Of a stretch of DNA of 64,000 bases, positions 1 through 8,993 are shown in pieces. This stretch comes from Hymenobacter aerilatus (GTDB lineage Bacteria; Bacteroidota; Bacteroidia; Cytophagales; Hymenobacteraceae): positions 786,501-850,500 of the forward strand of contig NZ_CP095053.1 in the NCBI RefSeq assembly GCF_022921095.1, written 5' to 3'. How positions within the stretch are numbered: position 1 is the first letter of the stretch; each line of letters begins with the position of its first letter. A model generated the notes under the pieces. It was not told the DNA's origin. It was given only the letters and a program-made list of their open reading frames with translations, and searched no databases. Made by a program: the position numbers and the translations under genes.

Positions 1-1
1 C

Positions 2-493
2 GAGTCGGCGCTGTACCTGGCGCGCGTCATCCACAACGATTTGGCTGTGGCTAATGCGGCGGCCTGGCAGTGGTGGGTAGCCATTTCGCCTTACGACTAC
101 AAGGACGGCCTGATCTACATCGACCGCAACAAAACCGATGGCGCCTACCACGACAGCAAAATGCTGTGGGCCTTGGGCAACTACAGCCGGTTTGTGCGCC
201 CCGGCGCAGTGCGCGTAGCAGCCGAAGTAGCCAAGAAAGCTACACCAGAGCAGCAGCTATTGGTATCGGCCTATCGTGATGGGGCCAGCAAGCAATTGGT
301 CGTGGTGGTCGTGAATTCGGGCAGCGAGGCAGCGGCGCTGAACCTGCAACTGGGCAAGAAAGCATGGCTTCCGCAACGCGCCTACACTACCTCCGCTACT
401 GCCGATTTGGCACCTACCCCCGCGCCCCGTGCTAAGCAGTCGGTGCAGGTGGCCCCGCAGTCGATTACTACGTTCGTCGGCAACCTGCGTTAG
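2..493 (+). CDS. GH30-like glycoside hydrolase, C-terminal part (5' end outside window)
   Basis: The reading frame is open from the first bases of the window and ends at TAG 491-493, so only the last ~163 residues are visible. They contain WQWWVAISPYDYKDGLIYID, which resembles the end of the TIM barrel in secreted GH30-type enzymes (such as endo-beta-1,6-galactanases), followed by a small beta-rich domain ending TTFVGNLR. The catalytic residues lie upstream and cannot be checked. The gene is 33 bp upstream of a GH2 beta-galactosidase on the same strand, which suggests one operon degrading galactan-type plant polysaccharide. The family call rests on motif recognition only; the substrate is inferred. 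Confidence 0.7.
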   Translation, partial: ESALYLARVIHNDLAVANAAAWQWWVAISPYDYKDGLIYIDRNKTDGAYHDSKMLWALGNYSRFVRPGAVRVAAEVAKKATPEQQLLVSAYRDGASKQLVVVVVNSGSEAAALNLQLGKKAWLPQRAYTTSATADLAPTPAPRAKQSVQVAPQSITTFVGNLR

Positions 494-526
494 GGGCTGC
501 TACTCACTGTTCTACCTTCCTTTCCC

Positions 527-2938
527 ATGATCCGTAACTTCCTACTTGTTTTGCTTTTTGCGTGGGGCTGGTTTGCCACTAGCAGCCACGCGCAAGAGCG
601 CCACACGCTCTTATTCAACGAGGACTGGCGCTTTCACAAAGGCGACGTGGCCGCCGGCGAAACGCCTACCCTCGACGACCACGCCTGGCGCACCGTGCTG
701 CTCCCCCACGATTGGAGCATCGAGGGGCCGTTCAGCCAGGAGTGGGCCAGCGCCACGGCTTTCTTACCGGGCGGCGTAGGTTGGTATCGGAAGTCGTTTG
801 AGGTGCCGACTGAGCTGCGCTCGAAGAAGGTGTTTGTGTATTTCGATGGCGTGTATAAAAACAGCGAGGTGTGGCTGAACGGTCACTCGCTGGGCAAGCG
901 CCCCAGCGGCTTTGCCTCCTTCGAGTACGAGCTCACGCCTTACCTAAACCCAGGCGGCAAGAACGTGCTGGCCGTGAAAGTAGAGCACAGCCAAGTGGCC
1001 GATTCGCGTTGGTACACCGGCTCGGGCATCTACCGCAACGTGTACCTCGTGGGTACCGAGCCCGTGCACGTGGCGCGGTGGGGGGTAGGCTTCACCACGC
1101 CCGAGGTGACCGAGGCATCAGCCACGGGTCAGGTAACGGTAGCCGTCACCAATGCCACGGCTGCCGCTACGCCAGTGCTGGTAAAGGCTATTCTATCAGA
1201 TGCTAAGGGCAAGGAAGTCGCCACCACCCAGCAGCAAGTGCAGGCCCAACCCGGCACCGATACGCCAGCTGCTCTCACGCTGAAAATCAACAAGCCTACC
1301 CTATGGTCGGTGGGGCATCCCTACCTCTACAAGTTGCGCGTGGCGCTGGAGGTGCAGGGCAAGCCCACGGACGCAGTAGAGGAGGAGGTAGGCGTGCGCA
1401 CCATCCGGTTTGATGCCGCCCAGGGCTTCTTTCTGAACAACAAGAACATGAAGCTCAAAGGCGTATGCCTGCACGACGATGCCGGCGCCTTGGGTGTGGC
1501 TGTGCCCGCCGAGGTGTGGGAGCGGCGCCTGAAGACCTTGAAAGAGGTAGGCTGCAACTCCATCCGGATGAGCCACAACCCCCACGCCGACTACTTCTAC
1601 ACGCTCTGCGACCGGATGGGTTTCCTGGTGATGGACGAGGCCTTTGACGAGTGGGAGGTAGGCAAAAACAAGTGGGTAGAGGGTTGGAACGTGGGCACGC
1701 CGGCCAAGTTCGGCTCGCATGAGCACTTCCAGGAGTGGGCCGACCGCGACCTGCGCGACATGATTCTGCGCAACCGCAACCGGCCTTCTATTATTATGTG
1801 GAGCATCGGCAACGAAATCGACTACCCTAATGACCCCTACTCCCACGAGGTACTGAACACCGGCCGCAATCCACAGATCTACGGCAAAGGCTTCCTACCC
1901 AACCATCCACCGGCTAGTCGGCTGGGCGTGCTGGCCCGGCACCTGGTGGAGGTAGCCAAGCAGTACGACACCTCGCGGCCCATTACGGCGGCGCTGGCGG
2001 GCGTGGTGATGTCCAACTTCACCGACTTTCCCGAAGTTCTGGACGTGGTGGGCTACAACTATCAGGAGTTTCGCTACCCCGAAGACCACCAAAAATACCC
2101 CAAGCGCATCATCTACGGCAGCGAAAATGGCATGGGCCGCGATGCCTGGGCGGCAGTTGACACCAACGCATACATCTCGGCCCAATACCTCTGGACCGGC
2201 ATCGACTACCTCGGTGAGGCCGGCAAGTGGCCCCAGCGCAGCAACGGCGCGGGCCTGCTGGATATGGCTGGTTTCCCGAAACCCGAGTACTACTTCCGCC
2301 AAAGCCTGTGGGCTACCAAGCCTATGGTATACGCTGCCGTGGCACCCGCGCCCAAAACCGGCGACTCGCCCAACGTGAGTCACCGACGGCTTCAGCCTAC
2401 CTGGAACTGGCCGGCTGGGGAGCAGGTGCGGGTGGTTGGCTTCACGAATTGCGAAGCCACGGAGCTATTTCTCAACGGAAAATCACTGGGCCGCAAAACC
2501 GGCCGCGAGGTGTATTGGGACGTGCCCTACCAGCCGGGTACTCTCTTGCTCAAAGGCTTCAATAAGGGCAAGGAGGTCAGTCGCTCGGAGCTGCGCACGG
2601 CCGCCGCGCCGCATGCCCTGCACGCCACCGCCTACCAGACCAAACTAGCAGCCAGCACCCACGAGTTGGCGCAAATTGAAGTAACTATAGTTGACGAAAA
2701 AGACAACCTGGTTCCTGATGCGGCCAACGAAGTAACAGTGTCGGTGCAGGGCCCTGGTAGGGTAGTGGGCATCGAAAGCGGCGACCTGGCGAGTCATGAG
2801 GACTATCAGGCGCCCAGGCACCGGGCCTACCACGGCAAGCTGCTGGTATTTGTGCAGCCCACAGCTGCCGGGAATATTACTGTGCAAGTGCAAGCACCGG
2901 GGCTACGGAGTCGGCAAGTAAAGCTGCGGGCGAAGTAG
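527..2938 (+). CDS. Secreted GH2 beta-galactosidase
   Basis: 803 residues with a signal peptide (about 1-22, ending SHAQ). Domain order: GH2 sugar-binding jelly roll (about 30-180), immunoglobulin-like domain (to about 295), TIM barrel (about 300-600), then two C-terminal beta domains of the DUF4982 and Ig-like kinds common in Bacteroidota GH2 enzymes. The acid/base glutamate is E430 in MWSIGNEID and the probable nucleophile is E533 in IIYGSENG. The enzyme should release terminal beta-galactose in the periplasm or outside the cell. It follows a GH30-like gene after 33 bp and precedes another glycosidase, so the three probably act on one arabinogalactan- or galactan-like substrate (inference). 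Confidence 0.88.
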   Translation: MIRNFLLVLLFAWGWFATSSHAQERHTLLFNEDWRFHKGDVAAGETPTLDDHAWRTVLLPHDWSIEGPFSQEWASATAFLPGGVGWYRKSFEVPTELRSKKVFVYFDGVYKNSEVWLNGHSLGKRPSGFASFEYELTPYLNPGGKNVLAVKVEHSQVADSRWYTGSGIYRNVYLVGTEPVHVARWGVGFTTPEVTEASATGQVTVAVTNATAAATPVLVKAILSDAKGKEVATTQQQVQAQPGTDTPAALTLKINKPTLWSVGHPYLYKLRVALEVQGKPTDAVEEEVGVRTIRFDAAQGFFLNNKNMKLKGVCLHDDAGALGVAVPAEVWERRLKTLKEVGCNSIRMSHNPHADYFYTLCDRMGFLVMDEAFDEWEVGKNKWVEGWNVGTPAKFGSHEHFQEWADRDLRDMILRNRNRPSIIMWSIGNEIDYPNDPYSHEVLNTGRNPQIYGKGFLPNHPPASRLGVLARHLVEVAKQYDTSRPITAALAGVVMSNFTDFPEVLDVVGYNYQEFRYPEDHQKYPKRIIYGSENGMGRDAWAAVDTNAYISAQYLWTGIDYLGEAGKWPQRSNGAGLLDMAGFPKPEYYFRQSLWATKPMVYAAVAPAPKTGDSPNVSHRRLQPTWNWPAGEQVRVVGFTNCEATELFLNGKSLGRKTGREVYWDVPYQPGTLLLKGFNKGKEVSRSELRTAAAPHALHATAYQTKLAASTHELAQIEVTIVDEKDNLVPDAANEVTVSVQGPGRVVGIESGDLASHEDYQAPRHRAYHGKLLVFVQPTAAGNITVQVQAPGLRSRQVKLRAK

Positions 2939-3027
2939 GCAATGATGAAGCGGTATAGCCCATAATTCATTTTTCATAGGGTAGGGAAATAGCTGTTACT
3001 TTAACCTCCTCAACCTTGCCCTACCCT

Positions 3028-4296
3028 ATGAAATCCTACCTTGTTCTTGCCCTATTGGCCTGCGCTACGGCCACCCATGCCCAAACGAAGCCTATCAAGG
3101 TGGAAGTCAAGCAAGCCAATGGCCGCTACGAGCTGCTGCGCGGCGGCCAGCCCTACTTTATAAAAGGAGCCGGCGGCGGGCAGTTTCCTGAGCGAGTAAA
3201 GGCTTATGGAGGCAACTCCATCCGCACTTGGAGCACCAACGGCGCCGACAAAGTGTTAGCCGATGCTAACAAAAACGGCCTCACCGTGATGATGGGCCTC
3301 GATGTGGTCCGCGAGCGGCACGGTTTCGACTACAACAATCCCCAGGCCGTGGCCGAGCAGCTGCAAAAGGTGCGCGCCGAGGTGCTGAAGTACAAAGACA
3401 ATCCGGCCGTGCTATTCTGGGGCATCGGCAATGAGCTGAATCTGGAGTACAAGAACCCCAAGGTGTGGGACGCCGTGCAGCAGATTGCCCAGATGATTCA
3501 TGAGGTAGACCCCAACCACCCCACCAGCACCGTGCTGGCCGGCCTCAACCAAGCAGAGGTAGATTACATCAAGGCCAAATGCCCGGCCGTGGATATCCTC
3601 AGCATCAACACCTACGCTGGGCTGGCGGCTATTCCGCAACAGGTGCGCGCCATCGGCTGGACTGGCCCCTACGTGGTGGCTGAGTGGGGCCCCACTGGCC
3701 ACTGGGAAAGCCCCGTTACGCCCTGGAAAGCCTCGGTGGAGGAAACCAGCAGCCAAAAAGCCGCCGTGTACAAAAGCCGCTATGAGGCCTCAGTAGCCAA
3801 GGACAAAACCCAGTGCCTGGGCACCTACGTGTTCTTGTGGGGGCAGAAGCAGGAGCGCACGCCTACCTGGTACGGCATCTTCACGGAGGATGGCAAAGAG
3901 TCGGAGGTGGTGGATGTGATGCAGTACCTGTGGAGTGGCAAGTGGCCGCAGAACCGCGCCCCTCATTTGGCCGCGTTTCGCTTGAACGGCAAACTGGCGA
4001 CTGACTCGGTGTACCTGGAGCCCAACCGCTCCTACACGGCCCTCGCCACCGTAACAGACCCCGACAACGACCCGCTCACCTACCGTTGGGAGCTGCTGCC
4101 GGAAAGCACCGACCTCAAATCGGGCGGCGACCGGGAAAGCCGCCCTGCTGCTATTTCTGGCCTGATTCCGGCCAACGCAAAAGGCCAAACTACTCTTAAA
4201 GCTCCTGCCAAAGCGGGGGGCTACCGTCTGTTTATCTACGCCTACGATGGGCACGATAACGTAGCCACGGCCAACATCCCGTTTTATGTGAAATAG
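3028..4296 (+). CDS. Secreted clan GH-A glycosidase (GH2-like TIM barrel) with C-terminal Ig-like domain
   Basis: 422 residues from ATG 3028. A TTG 12 bp upstream is in frame, but the ATG gives a clean signal peptide (MKSYLVLALLACATATHAQ). The barrel (about 25-310) carries the two clan-A glutamates: E136 in WGIGNELNLE and E219 in VVAEWGPTG. A short beta domain follows (about 315-422; TDPDNDPLTYRWELLP is typical of PKD/cadherin-like folds). Similar proteins are called GH2 TIM-barrel or beta-glucanase-like, and I cannot assign a substrate. It lies 89 bp after the GH2 beta-galactosidase and is followed by a long inverted repeat. Confidence 0.75.
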   Translation: MKSYLVLALLACATATHAQTKPIKVEVKQANGRYELLRGGQPYFIKGAGGGQFPERVKAYGGNSIRTWSTNGADKVLADANKNGLTVMMGLDVVRERHGFDYNNPQAVAEQLQKVRAEVLKYKDNPAVLFWGIGNELNLEYKNPKVWDAVQQIAQMIHEVDPNHPTSTVLAGLNQAEVDYIKAKCPAVDILSINTYAGLAAIPQQVRAIGWTGPYVVAEWGPTGHWESPVTPWKASVEETSSQKAAVYKSRYEASVAKDKTQCLGTYVFLWGQKQERTPTWYGIFTEDGKESEVVDVMQYLWSGKWPQNRAPHLAAFRLNGKLATDSVYLEPNRSYTALATVTDPDNDPLTYRWELLPESTDLKSGGDRESRPAAISGLIPANAKGQTTLKAPAKAGGYRLFIYAYDGHDNVATANIPFYVK

Positions 4297-4341
4297 GAAG
4301 CTGCGAGTAGTGGGATGGTGCAGTGATGAGATGGTGAAATG

Positions 4342-4461
4342 AAAAGACATGTGTCATCCTGAGCTTGCGAAGGACCTTCTCACACTAGAACAAGTCGTTG
4401 TGATGACTGTCGTTCAGCTGTAAACAGGTCCTTCGCAAGCTCAGGATGACACGCGTCTTTT
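4342..4461. repeat. Long inverted repeat, TCATCCTGAGC class
   Basis: Two 36-nt arms (4342-4377 and 4426-4461) are reverse complements with two mismatches and enclose a ~48-nt loop. The arm core is TCATCCTGAGCTTGCGAAGG. The element lies between convergent genes (glycosidase and RND adaptor). Its length and lack of a proper U-tract are unlike a simple terminator, although it could stop transcription from both sides. It belongs to the family described in the findings. Confidence 0.9.
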
Positions 4462-4502
4462 AACTCACTATTACTACTTCACAAACTCAGAATTTTACTG
4501 CC

Positions 4503-5609
4503 CTACCTCCCCGCTAGCTCTACCCGCAGGGGTTCTTCGTTGGTGATTTCCTCGTTGCCGGCTTTCAGGACCACGTCGCCTACCTTCAGCGGGCCGAATA
4601 CCTGAATCTGGCCCATGGTTTCGTCGCCTTTTTGCACATCTACCAACTCGGCGCGGTTGTTTTTCACCCGGATGACGTAGGTGCGCTCGGCCGTGCTGAC
4701 CACCGCCGAGCGGGGCACAAACAGGCTGCTCTTGGCGGCATTTACGGGTACGGTAGCAGTGGCAAACATGCCCGGTCGCAGCCGGTTTTTAACGTTCGGA
4801 ATGTCGATTTCAATCTGCTCGGAGCGGGTTTCGGGCCGCACGCTATTCGCTACGCGGCTGATGGTGCCCATAAAGGTTTCGCTCGGAAACGTACGCACCA
4901 TAAAGCGCACCGTGTCGCGCACGTGGATGCTGCCCACGTAGGCCTCGGGTACGGCCAGGCGCAGGCGCAAGCGGCTGAGCTGCCGGATTTTGACGATAGG
5001 CAAGTTGGTTTGGCCGCCTGGCCCCACAAAGGCACCGGGCGCCAGATTACGCTCCGTCACCACGCCCGCAAAAGGCGCCGTGATGCGCAGGTAGCCCGCC
5101 ATCTGGCTGGCCGCCTCGTAGTGCGCCCGCCCGGCCGTTACCAACAGGCTATCGGACAAGGCTTTGGCGTGCGCCTGCTCCAGATTCAGCGGCGATACGG
5201 CGCCAGCCGTGCGGCTCGTGACCAGTAGGCGGTGGTAGGCGGCGCGGCTGGAGCTATAGCTGGCCTGCGAGGCTTTCAGCTGCGACAGTGCCTCGCTAAG
5301 GGCCGCCGTTAGCTCGGGGGCTTCCAGCTCGGCCAGTAGCTGCCCCGGTCGCACAGCATCGCCAATATCGACGTGCAGGCGCTTGAGGTAGCTGTTCACG
5401 CGTGGGTAAATGTCGGTTTGGTAGTAGCTGTCCAGCTCGCCGGGTAGGCTGAGGGAGCGGGTAGGCTGCGCGGCTGTCACCTGCACCGCGTCGTAGGGCA
5501 AGTCGGCGGCCGGCTCCTCGGTCACCACCTCCTTGGTGTCGCCGTGGGAGCAGCTGCCCAGTAGGCCAGTGGCTAGGCAGAGAGTCAGGAAAGAGCGGGC
5601 AATAGTCAT
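4503..5609 (-). CDS. RND efflux periplasmic adaptor (HlyD/MFP family), lipoprotein
   Basis: 368 residues. The N-terminus ends in a lipobox (LLGSC, Cys about 20), so the protein should be anchored to a membrane as a lipoprotein. It then shows the usual adaptor order: beta-barrel and lipoyl halves (RVNSYLKRLHVDIGDAVRPGQ and RITAPFAGVVTERNLAPG) around an alpha hairpin (about 95-165), then the membrane-proximal domain. It is the last gene of a tolC - pump - adaptor operon, 42 bp after the pump. The adaptor joins pump and outer-membrane channel. Substrate unknown. Confidence 0.9.
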   Translation of the reverse strand: MTIARSFLTLCLATGLLGSCSHGDTKEVVTEEPAADLPYDAVQVTAAQPTRSLSLPGELDSYYQTDIYPRVNSYLKRLHVDIGDAVRPGQLLAELEAPELTAALSEALSQLKASQASYSSSRAAYHRLLVTSRTAGAVSPLNLEQAHAKALSDSLLVTAGRAHYEAASQMAGYLRITAPFAGVVTERNLAPGAFVGPGGQTNLPIVKIRQLSRLRLRLAVPEAYVGSIHVRDTVRFMVRTFPSETFMGTISRVANSVRPETRSEQIEIDIPNVKNRLRPGMFATATVPVNAAKSSLFVPRSAVVSTAERTYVIRVKNNRAELVDVQKGDETMGQIQVFGPLKVGDVVLKAGNEEITNEEPLRVELAGR

Positions 5610-5651
5610 GAGATAAGGCAGTAGGAAGTACGTTGAGGGAGAAAATCCCGC

Positions 5652-8600
5652 CTAGGCGTGCACGGGCTCGGCCAGCGCCGGGCGCGACGCAGGGGCGTCG
5701 GCTTTGGCTTCGGCGGCATCATAGGTGGTGCTGTCCGGGTCGTCTGGGTCGAGCGAGACAGAATCGAAGGACGTCTTGCGCTGCACGGCGGCAAAGGCTA
5801 TGGGCAGAATGAACAGAGCCGCTACAGTAGAGGCCAGCAGGCCGCCAATCACGGCGCGGCCCAGCGGCGCGGTTTGCTCGCCCGCGTCACCCAGCCCCGA
5901 AGCCATCGGAATCATACCGAACACCATGGCAATGGAGGTCATGAGGATGGGCCGCAGGCGGGCAGCGCCGGCGTCGCGGGCGGCCGATACGGCATCGCGG
6001 TAGCGCAGGCGCAGGCCCTCGGCATTGGTAACCACCAGTACCGCATTCGCCACCGACACACCCACCGACATAATCAGACCCATATACGATTGCAGATTCA
6101 GGGTCTGACCCGTACCCAGCAGCAGCATGAGCGCCCCGGCCAGCACAGCCGGTACCGTCACGAGCACTACCCCCGCCACTTTAAACGACTGGTAGTTAGC
6201 TGCCAGCAGCAGGAAAATCACCACCACAGCCAAACCAAGACCAGTTTGCAGGCTACCCATGGTTTCCTGAAGCAGTTGCGAGAGGCCGCGCAGCTCCACC
6301 ACCGAGCCCTTGGGTGGGTCGCCCACGTCGTTGATGGCCGCCTGCACGGCGCGGGTGGCCGTGCCCAGGTCCTGCTGGTTTATGTTGGCTGATACCGTCA
6401 CGATGCGGCGCGGGCCAATGCGGTCGTATTGGCCGGGCTGAGTGGCGGGGCGCAGCGTGGCCACGTCGGCCAGGGTAGGGCGCAGCTGGCCGGGTACCAG
6501 CGGAATGTTCTGCATGTCAGCCTTGGAGCGCATCTGTTGCGCTTCCATCTGCACCTGCACCTGGTAGGCAAAGCCCTTGCTGCGGTCAAGCCACAGGTTT
6601 TTGGCTGTGAAGCGGCTACTGGAGGTAGCGGCCACCAGCGAGCGGGCAATCTGATCGGGAGTGAGGCCGAACTGCGCTGCCCGTTCCCGGTCAATCTCTA
6701 CCTGCATGGTAGGGTAGCTCAGGGGCTGGTTGATGCGGACGTCGCGCAGGGCGGGTATCTTCTTCAGGCGGCGCACCAGCTTTTCGGCGTACTGCTCGCC
6801 CTCGCCTAGGTCTTTGCCCCCCACCAGAATCTCAATGGGCGTTTGGGCGCCCTGGCTCATGATTTTGTCGGTGAGGCTGATGGGCTCAAACGTAATAGAA
6901 ACGTCGAGCAAGTGCTTTTTTACGGCGGCCCGGATCTGCTCTTTCAGGGCGTCCATCGACTCCACCTCGTAGTTCTCGGCCAGGCTCACCTGCAAAACAG
7001 CCTCGTTAGGACCGGAGTTGAACACGTACAGGGCACTAGTGCCGTAGCTGGAAGGCGTCATGCCCACGAAAGCCGAGCTGATGGCGATATTTCCGGGGCC
7101 TACGATCTGCTCAATCAGCTGAATTACTTCCTTCGTGCGCTGCTCGGTGCGCTCAATGCGCATGCCCTGAGGCGCCAGAATACGCATTTGAAATTGCCGC
7201 GAGTGCGTGATCTGAGGCATCATGTCCTGACCAATCGACATGAAGCCCCAGCCGATGAGGGCCACGCAGGCCACTGCGTAAATCGTCAGGGTAAGGGCAC
7301 GATGGGCCAGCAGGCCGTCGAGCAGGCGCAGGTAGCGCACTTTCACTCGTTCGAAACCGGTTACTTTCTCGGGCTGGCCGGCATCGTGGTGCGCCGGGTT
7401 GGGCGCTTCGGCTGGTTTGCCGGGGGCATGCTCAGGAGCATCCTCGTGCGGGTGGTCTTTCAGCCACCAGTTGGCCACCACCGGCACAAACACCTGCGAC
7501 AAGAGGTAGGACACGATAATGGAAAAGCCTACCGACAGCGACAGCGGGATGAACATGCCGCGCGGCACACCCGTCATCAAAAAGGCGGGCGCAAACACGG
7601 CCAGGATGCTGAGCGTGATGAGCAGCAACGGAAACGATACTTCCTTCGACGCATCCAGAATTGCCCGTGCCTTGGGCTTGCCCATCTCCAGGTGCTGGTG
7701 AATATTCTCAATCACCACCGTTCCCTGGTCAACCAAGATACCAATGGCTAGCGCCAACCCACTCAGGGTCATGATGTTAATAGTCTGACCCGTGAGCTGA
7801 AGCATGAGCACGGCCGCCAACAGCGAAAACGGAATGGTCAGAATGACGATGATGGAGCTGCGGAAGTCGCCAAGGAATAGCAGCACCACCAAGCCGGTGA
7901 GCAGCGCCCCGATGCCGCCTTCCACCAATAGGCTGTGCACGGCCTGCTCCACGTAAATGGACTGGTCGAACTCGTAGCTCAGGCGGATGTTGTCGGGCAG
8001 CAGGCTTTGCATCTCCGGCAGCTTGGCTTTCAGATCGTTTACCACGCTCATGGTAGAAGCATCGGCCGATTTGGTAACGGGGATGTACACCGAGCGTTTG
8101 CCGTTGATGAGGGCATAGCCCACGGGCACGTCGGTGGCGTCTTCCACCGTGGCAATGTCGCGGATGAACACCGTGGGGCCTACCCCTTGCCGCAGCGGCA
8201 CGTCGAGGAAGTCGCCTACCTTTTCCATCACCGAGTTGCTGGGCGTCATAATCATGTAATCGCCGATACCCACCGAGCCAGCCGGCGAAATCCGGTTGTT
8301 TTTCACCACGGCCTCCACAATCTCGTCGGGCGTCAGCTCGTAGCTTTTCATGCGCTCGGGGTTCACCCGAATCACGATGGTGCGCTCGTTGCCGCCAAAC
8401 GGCGACGGCGCCGAGGCTCCTGGAATCTGCGAAAACAGCGGCCGGATGCGCGTAGAGGCTAAATCCTGCATTTGCCCCAACGTGGCCGAGCGGCTACTAA
8501 ACACCAGTTGCCCCACCGGCAGGCTCGACGCGTCGAAGCGTACCACGGTAGGCGGTACCGAGCCGGGCGGTAGGTAGTTCACCACGCGGTTTACCTGGCT

Positions 8601-8921
8601 GGCTACCTCGCCGGCGGCCTGAGCCATGTTGGTGTCTTCGTAGAACGTGCACTTAATCAGGCACAACCCTTGAATGTTCTTCACCTCCACGTCCTTGATG
8701 CCCGACACGTACAGCATCTGGTTCTGGTAGCGCGTCGAGATAAAACCCTCCATCTGGGCAGGCGTCATGCCCCCATAAGGCTGCGCAATGTAGATGGTCG
8801 GCAGGTTGAGACGCGGGAAAATATCAATCGGGATGCGCCCCAGGGCCAGCCCCGCAAACACGAGGATGCCCAGCAGCGCCACTATCACGGCAATTGGTTT
8901 GGATAAGGCAGCTTTTATCAT
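5652..8921 (-). CDS. RND efflux transporter permease (AcrB/MexB-like)
   Basis: About 1089 residues from ATG 8921 (MIKAALSKPIAVIVALLGILVF), which opens with TM1; 20 extra in-frame upstream codons look like leader. It has the duplicated RND plan: TM1, large periplasmic loop, TM2-6 (about 335-500), TM7, second loop, TM8-12. The TM4 motif reads GILVDQGTVVIEN, so the usual second aspartate of the proton-relay pair is glutamine (D398-Q399). An unusual hydrophilic Pro/His-rich stretch (about 510-545, PHEDAPEHAPGKPAEAPNP) separates the halves. It lies between tolC and the adaptor in one operon. The pump type (drug, metal or other) cannot be decided from sequence. Confidence 0.92.
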   Translation of the reverse strand: MIKAALSKPIAVIVALLGILVFAGLALGRIPIDIFPRLNLPTIYIAQPYGGMTPAQMEGFISTRYQNQMLYVSGIKDVEVKNIQGLCLIKCTFYEDTNMAQAAGEVASQVNRVVNYLPPGSVPPTVVRFDASSLPVGQLVFSSRSATLGQMQDLASTRIRPLFSQIPGASAPSPFGGNERTIVIRVNPERMKSYELTPDEIVEAVVKNNRISPAGSVGIGDYMIMTPSNSVMEKVGDFLDVPLRQGVGPTVFIRDIATVEDATDVPVGYALINGKRSVYIPVTKSADASTMSVVNDLKAKLPEMQSLLPDNIRLSYEFDQSIYVEQAVHSLLVEGGIGALLTGLVVLLFLGDFRSSIIVILTIPFSLLAAVLMLQLTGQTINIMTLSGLALAIGILVDQGTVVIENIHQHLEMGKPKARAILDASKEVSFPLLLITLSILAVFAPAFLMTGVPRGMFIPLSLSVGFSIIVSYLLSQVFVPVVANWWLKDHPHEDAPEHAPGKPAEAPNPAHHDAGQPEKVTGFERVKVRYLRLLDGLLAHRALTLTIYAVACVALIGWGFMSIGQDMMPQITHSRQFQMRILAPQGMRIERTEQRTKEVIQLIEQIVGPGNIAISSAFVGMTPSSYGTSALYVFNSGPNEAVLQVSLAENYEVESMDALKEQIRAAVKKHLLDVSITFEPISLTDKIMSQGAQTPIEILVGGKDLGEGEQYAEKLVRRLKKIPALRDVRINQPLSYPTMQVEIDRERAAQFGLTPDQIARSLVAATSSSRFTAKNLWLDRSKGFAYQVQVQMEAQQMRSKADMQNIPLVPGQLRPTLADVATLRPATQPGQYDRIGPRRIVTVSANINQQDLGTATRAVQAAINDVGDPPKGSVVELRGLSQLLQETMGSLQTGLGLAVVVIFLLLAANYQSFKVAGVVLVTVPAVLAGALMLLLGTGQTLNLQSYMGLIMSVGVSVANAVLVVTNAEGLRLRYRDAVSAARDAGAARLRPILMTSIAMVFGMIPMASGLGDAGEQTAPLGRAVIGGLLASTVAALFILPIAFAAVQRKTSFDSVSLDPDDPDSTTYDAAEAKADAPASRPALAEPVHA

Positions 8922-8947
8922 GAGGGGAAAGGTGAAGTTGTGAAGTG

Positions 8948-8993
8948 GTGAGGTGGTGAATGGCGGTCTAATGAGCCTCATTCACCATCTCAC
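8948..8993. repeat. GTGA-type inverted repeat at the 3' end of tolC
   Basis: 15-nt arms (8948-8962 and 8979-8993) with one mismatch, GTGAGRTGGTGAATG type, surround a 16-nt loop. The right arm includes the tolC stop codon (8990-8992). The left side continues as imperfect GTGAAGTTGTGAAGTG repeats. It fills the tolC-pump junction. Similar GTGAAATGGTGA blocks occur at about 4310-4340, 37923-38018, 50762-50790 and 59066-59095. Confidence 0.7.

Noticed and set aside
4342..4461. Simple Rho-independent terminator reading of the long palindromes
   Set aside because: Arms of 30-58 nt, loops of 30-90 nt and missing U-tracts are unlike the true terminators seen here (30640, 35576, 43264, 44588, 49284). 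A termination side effect is possible.
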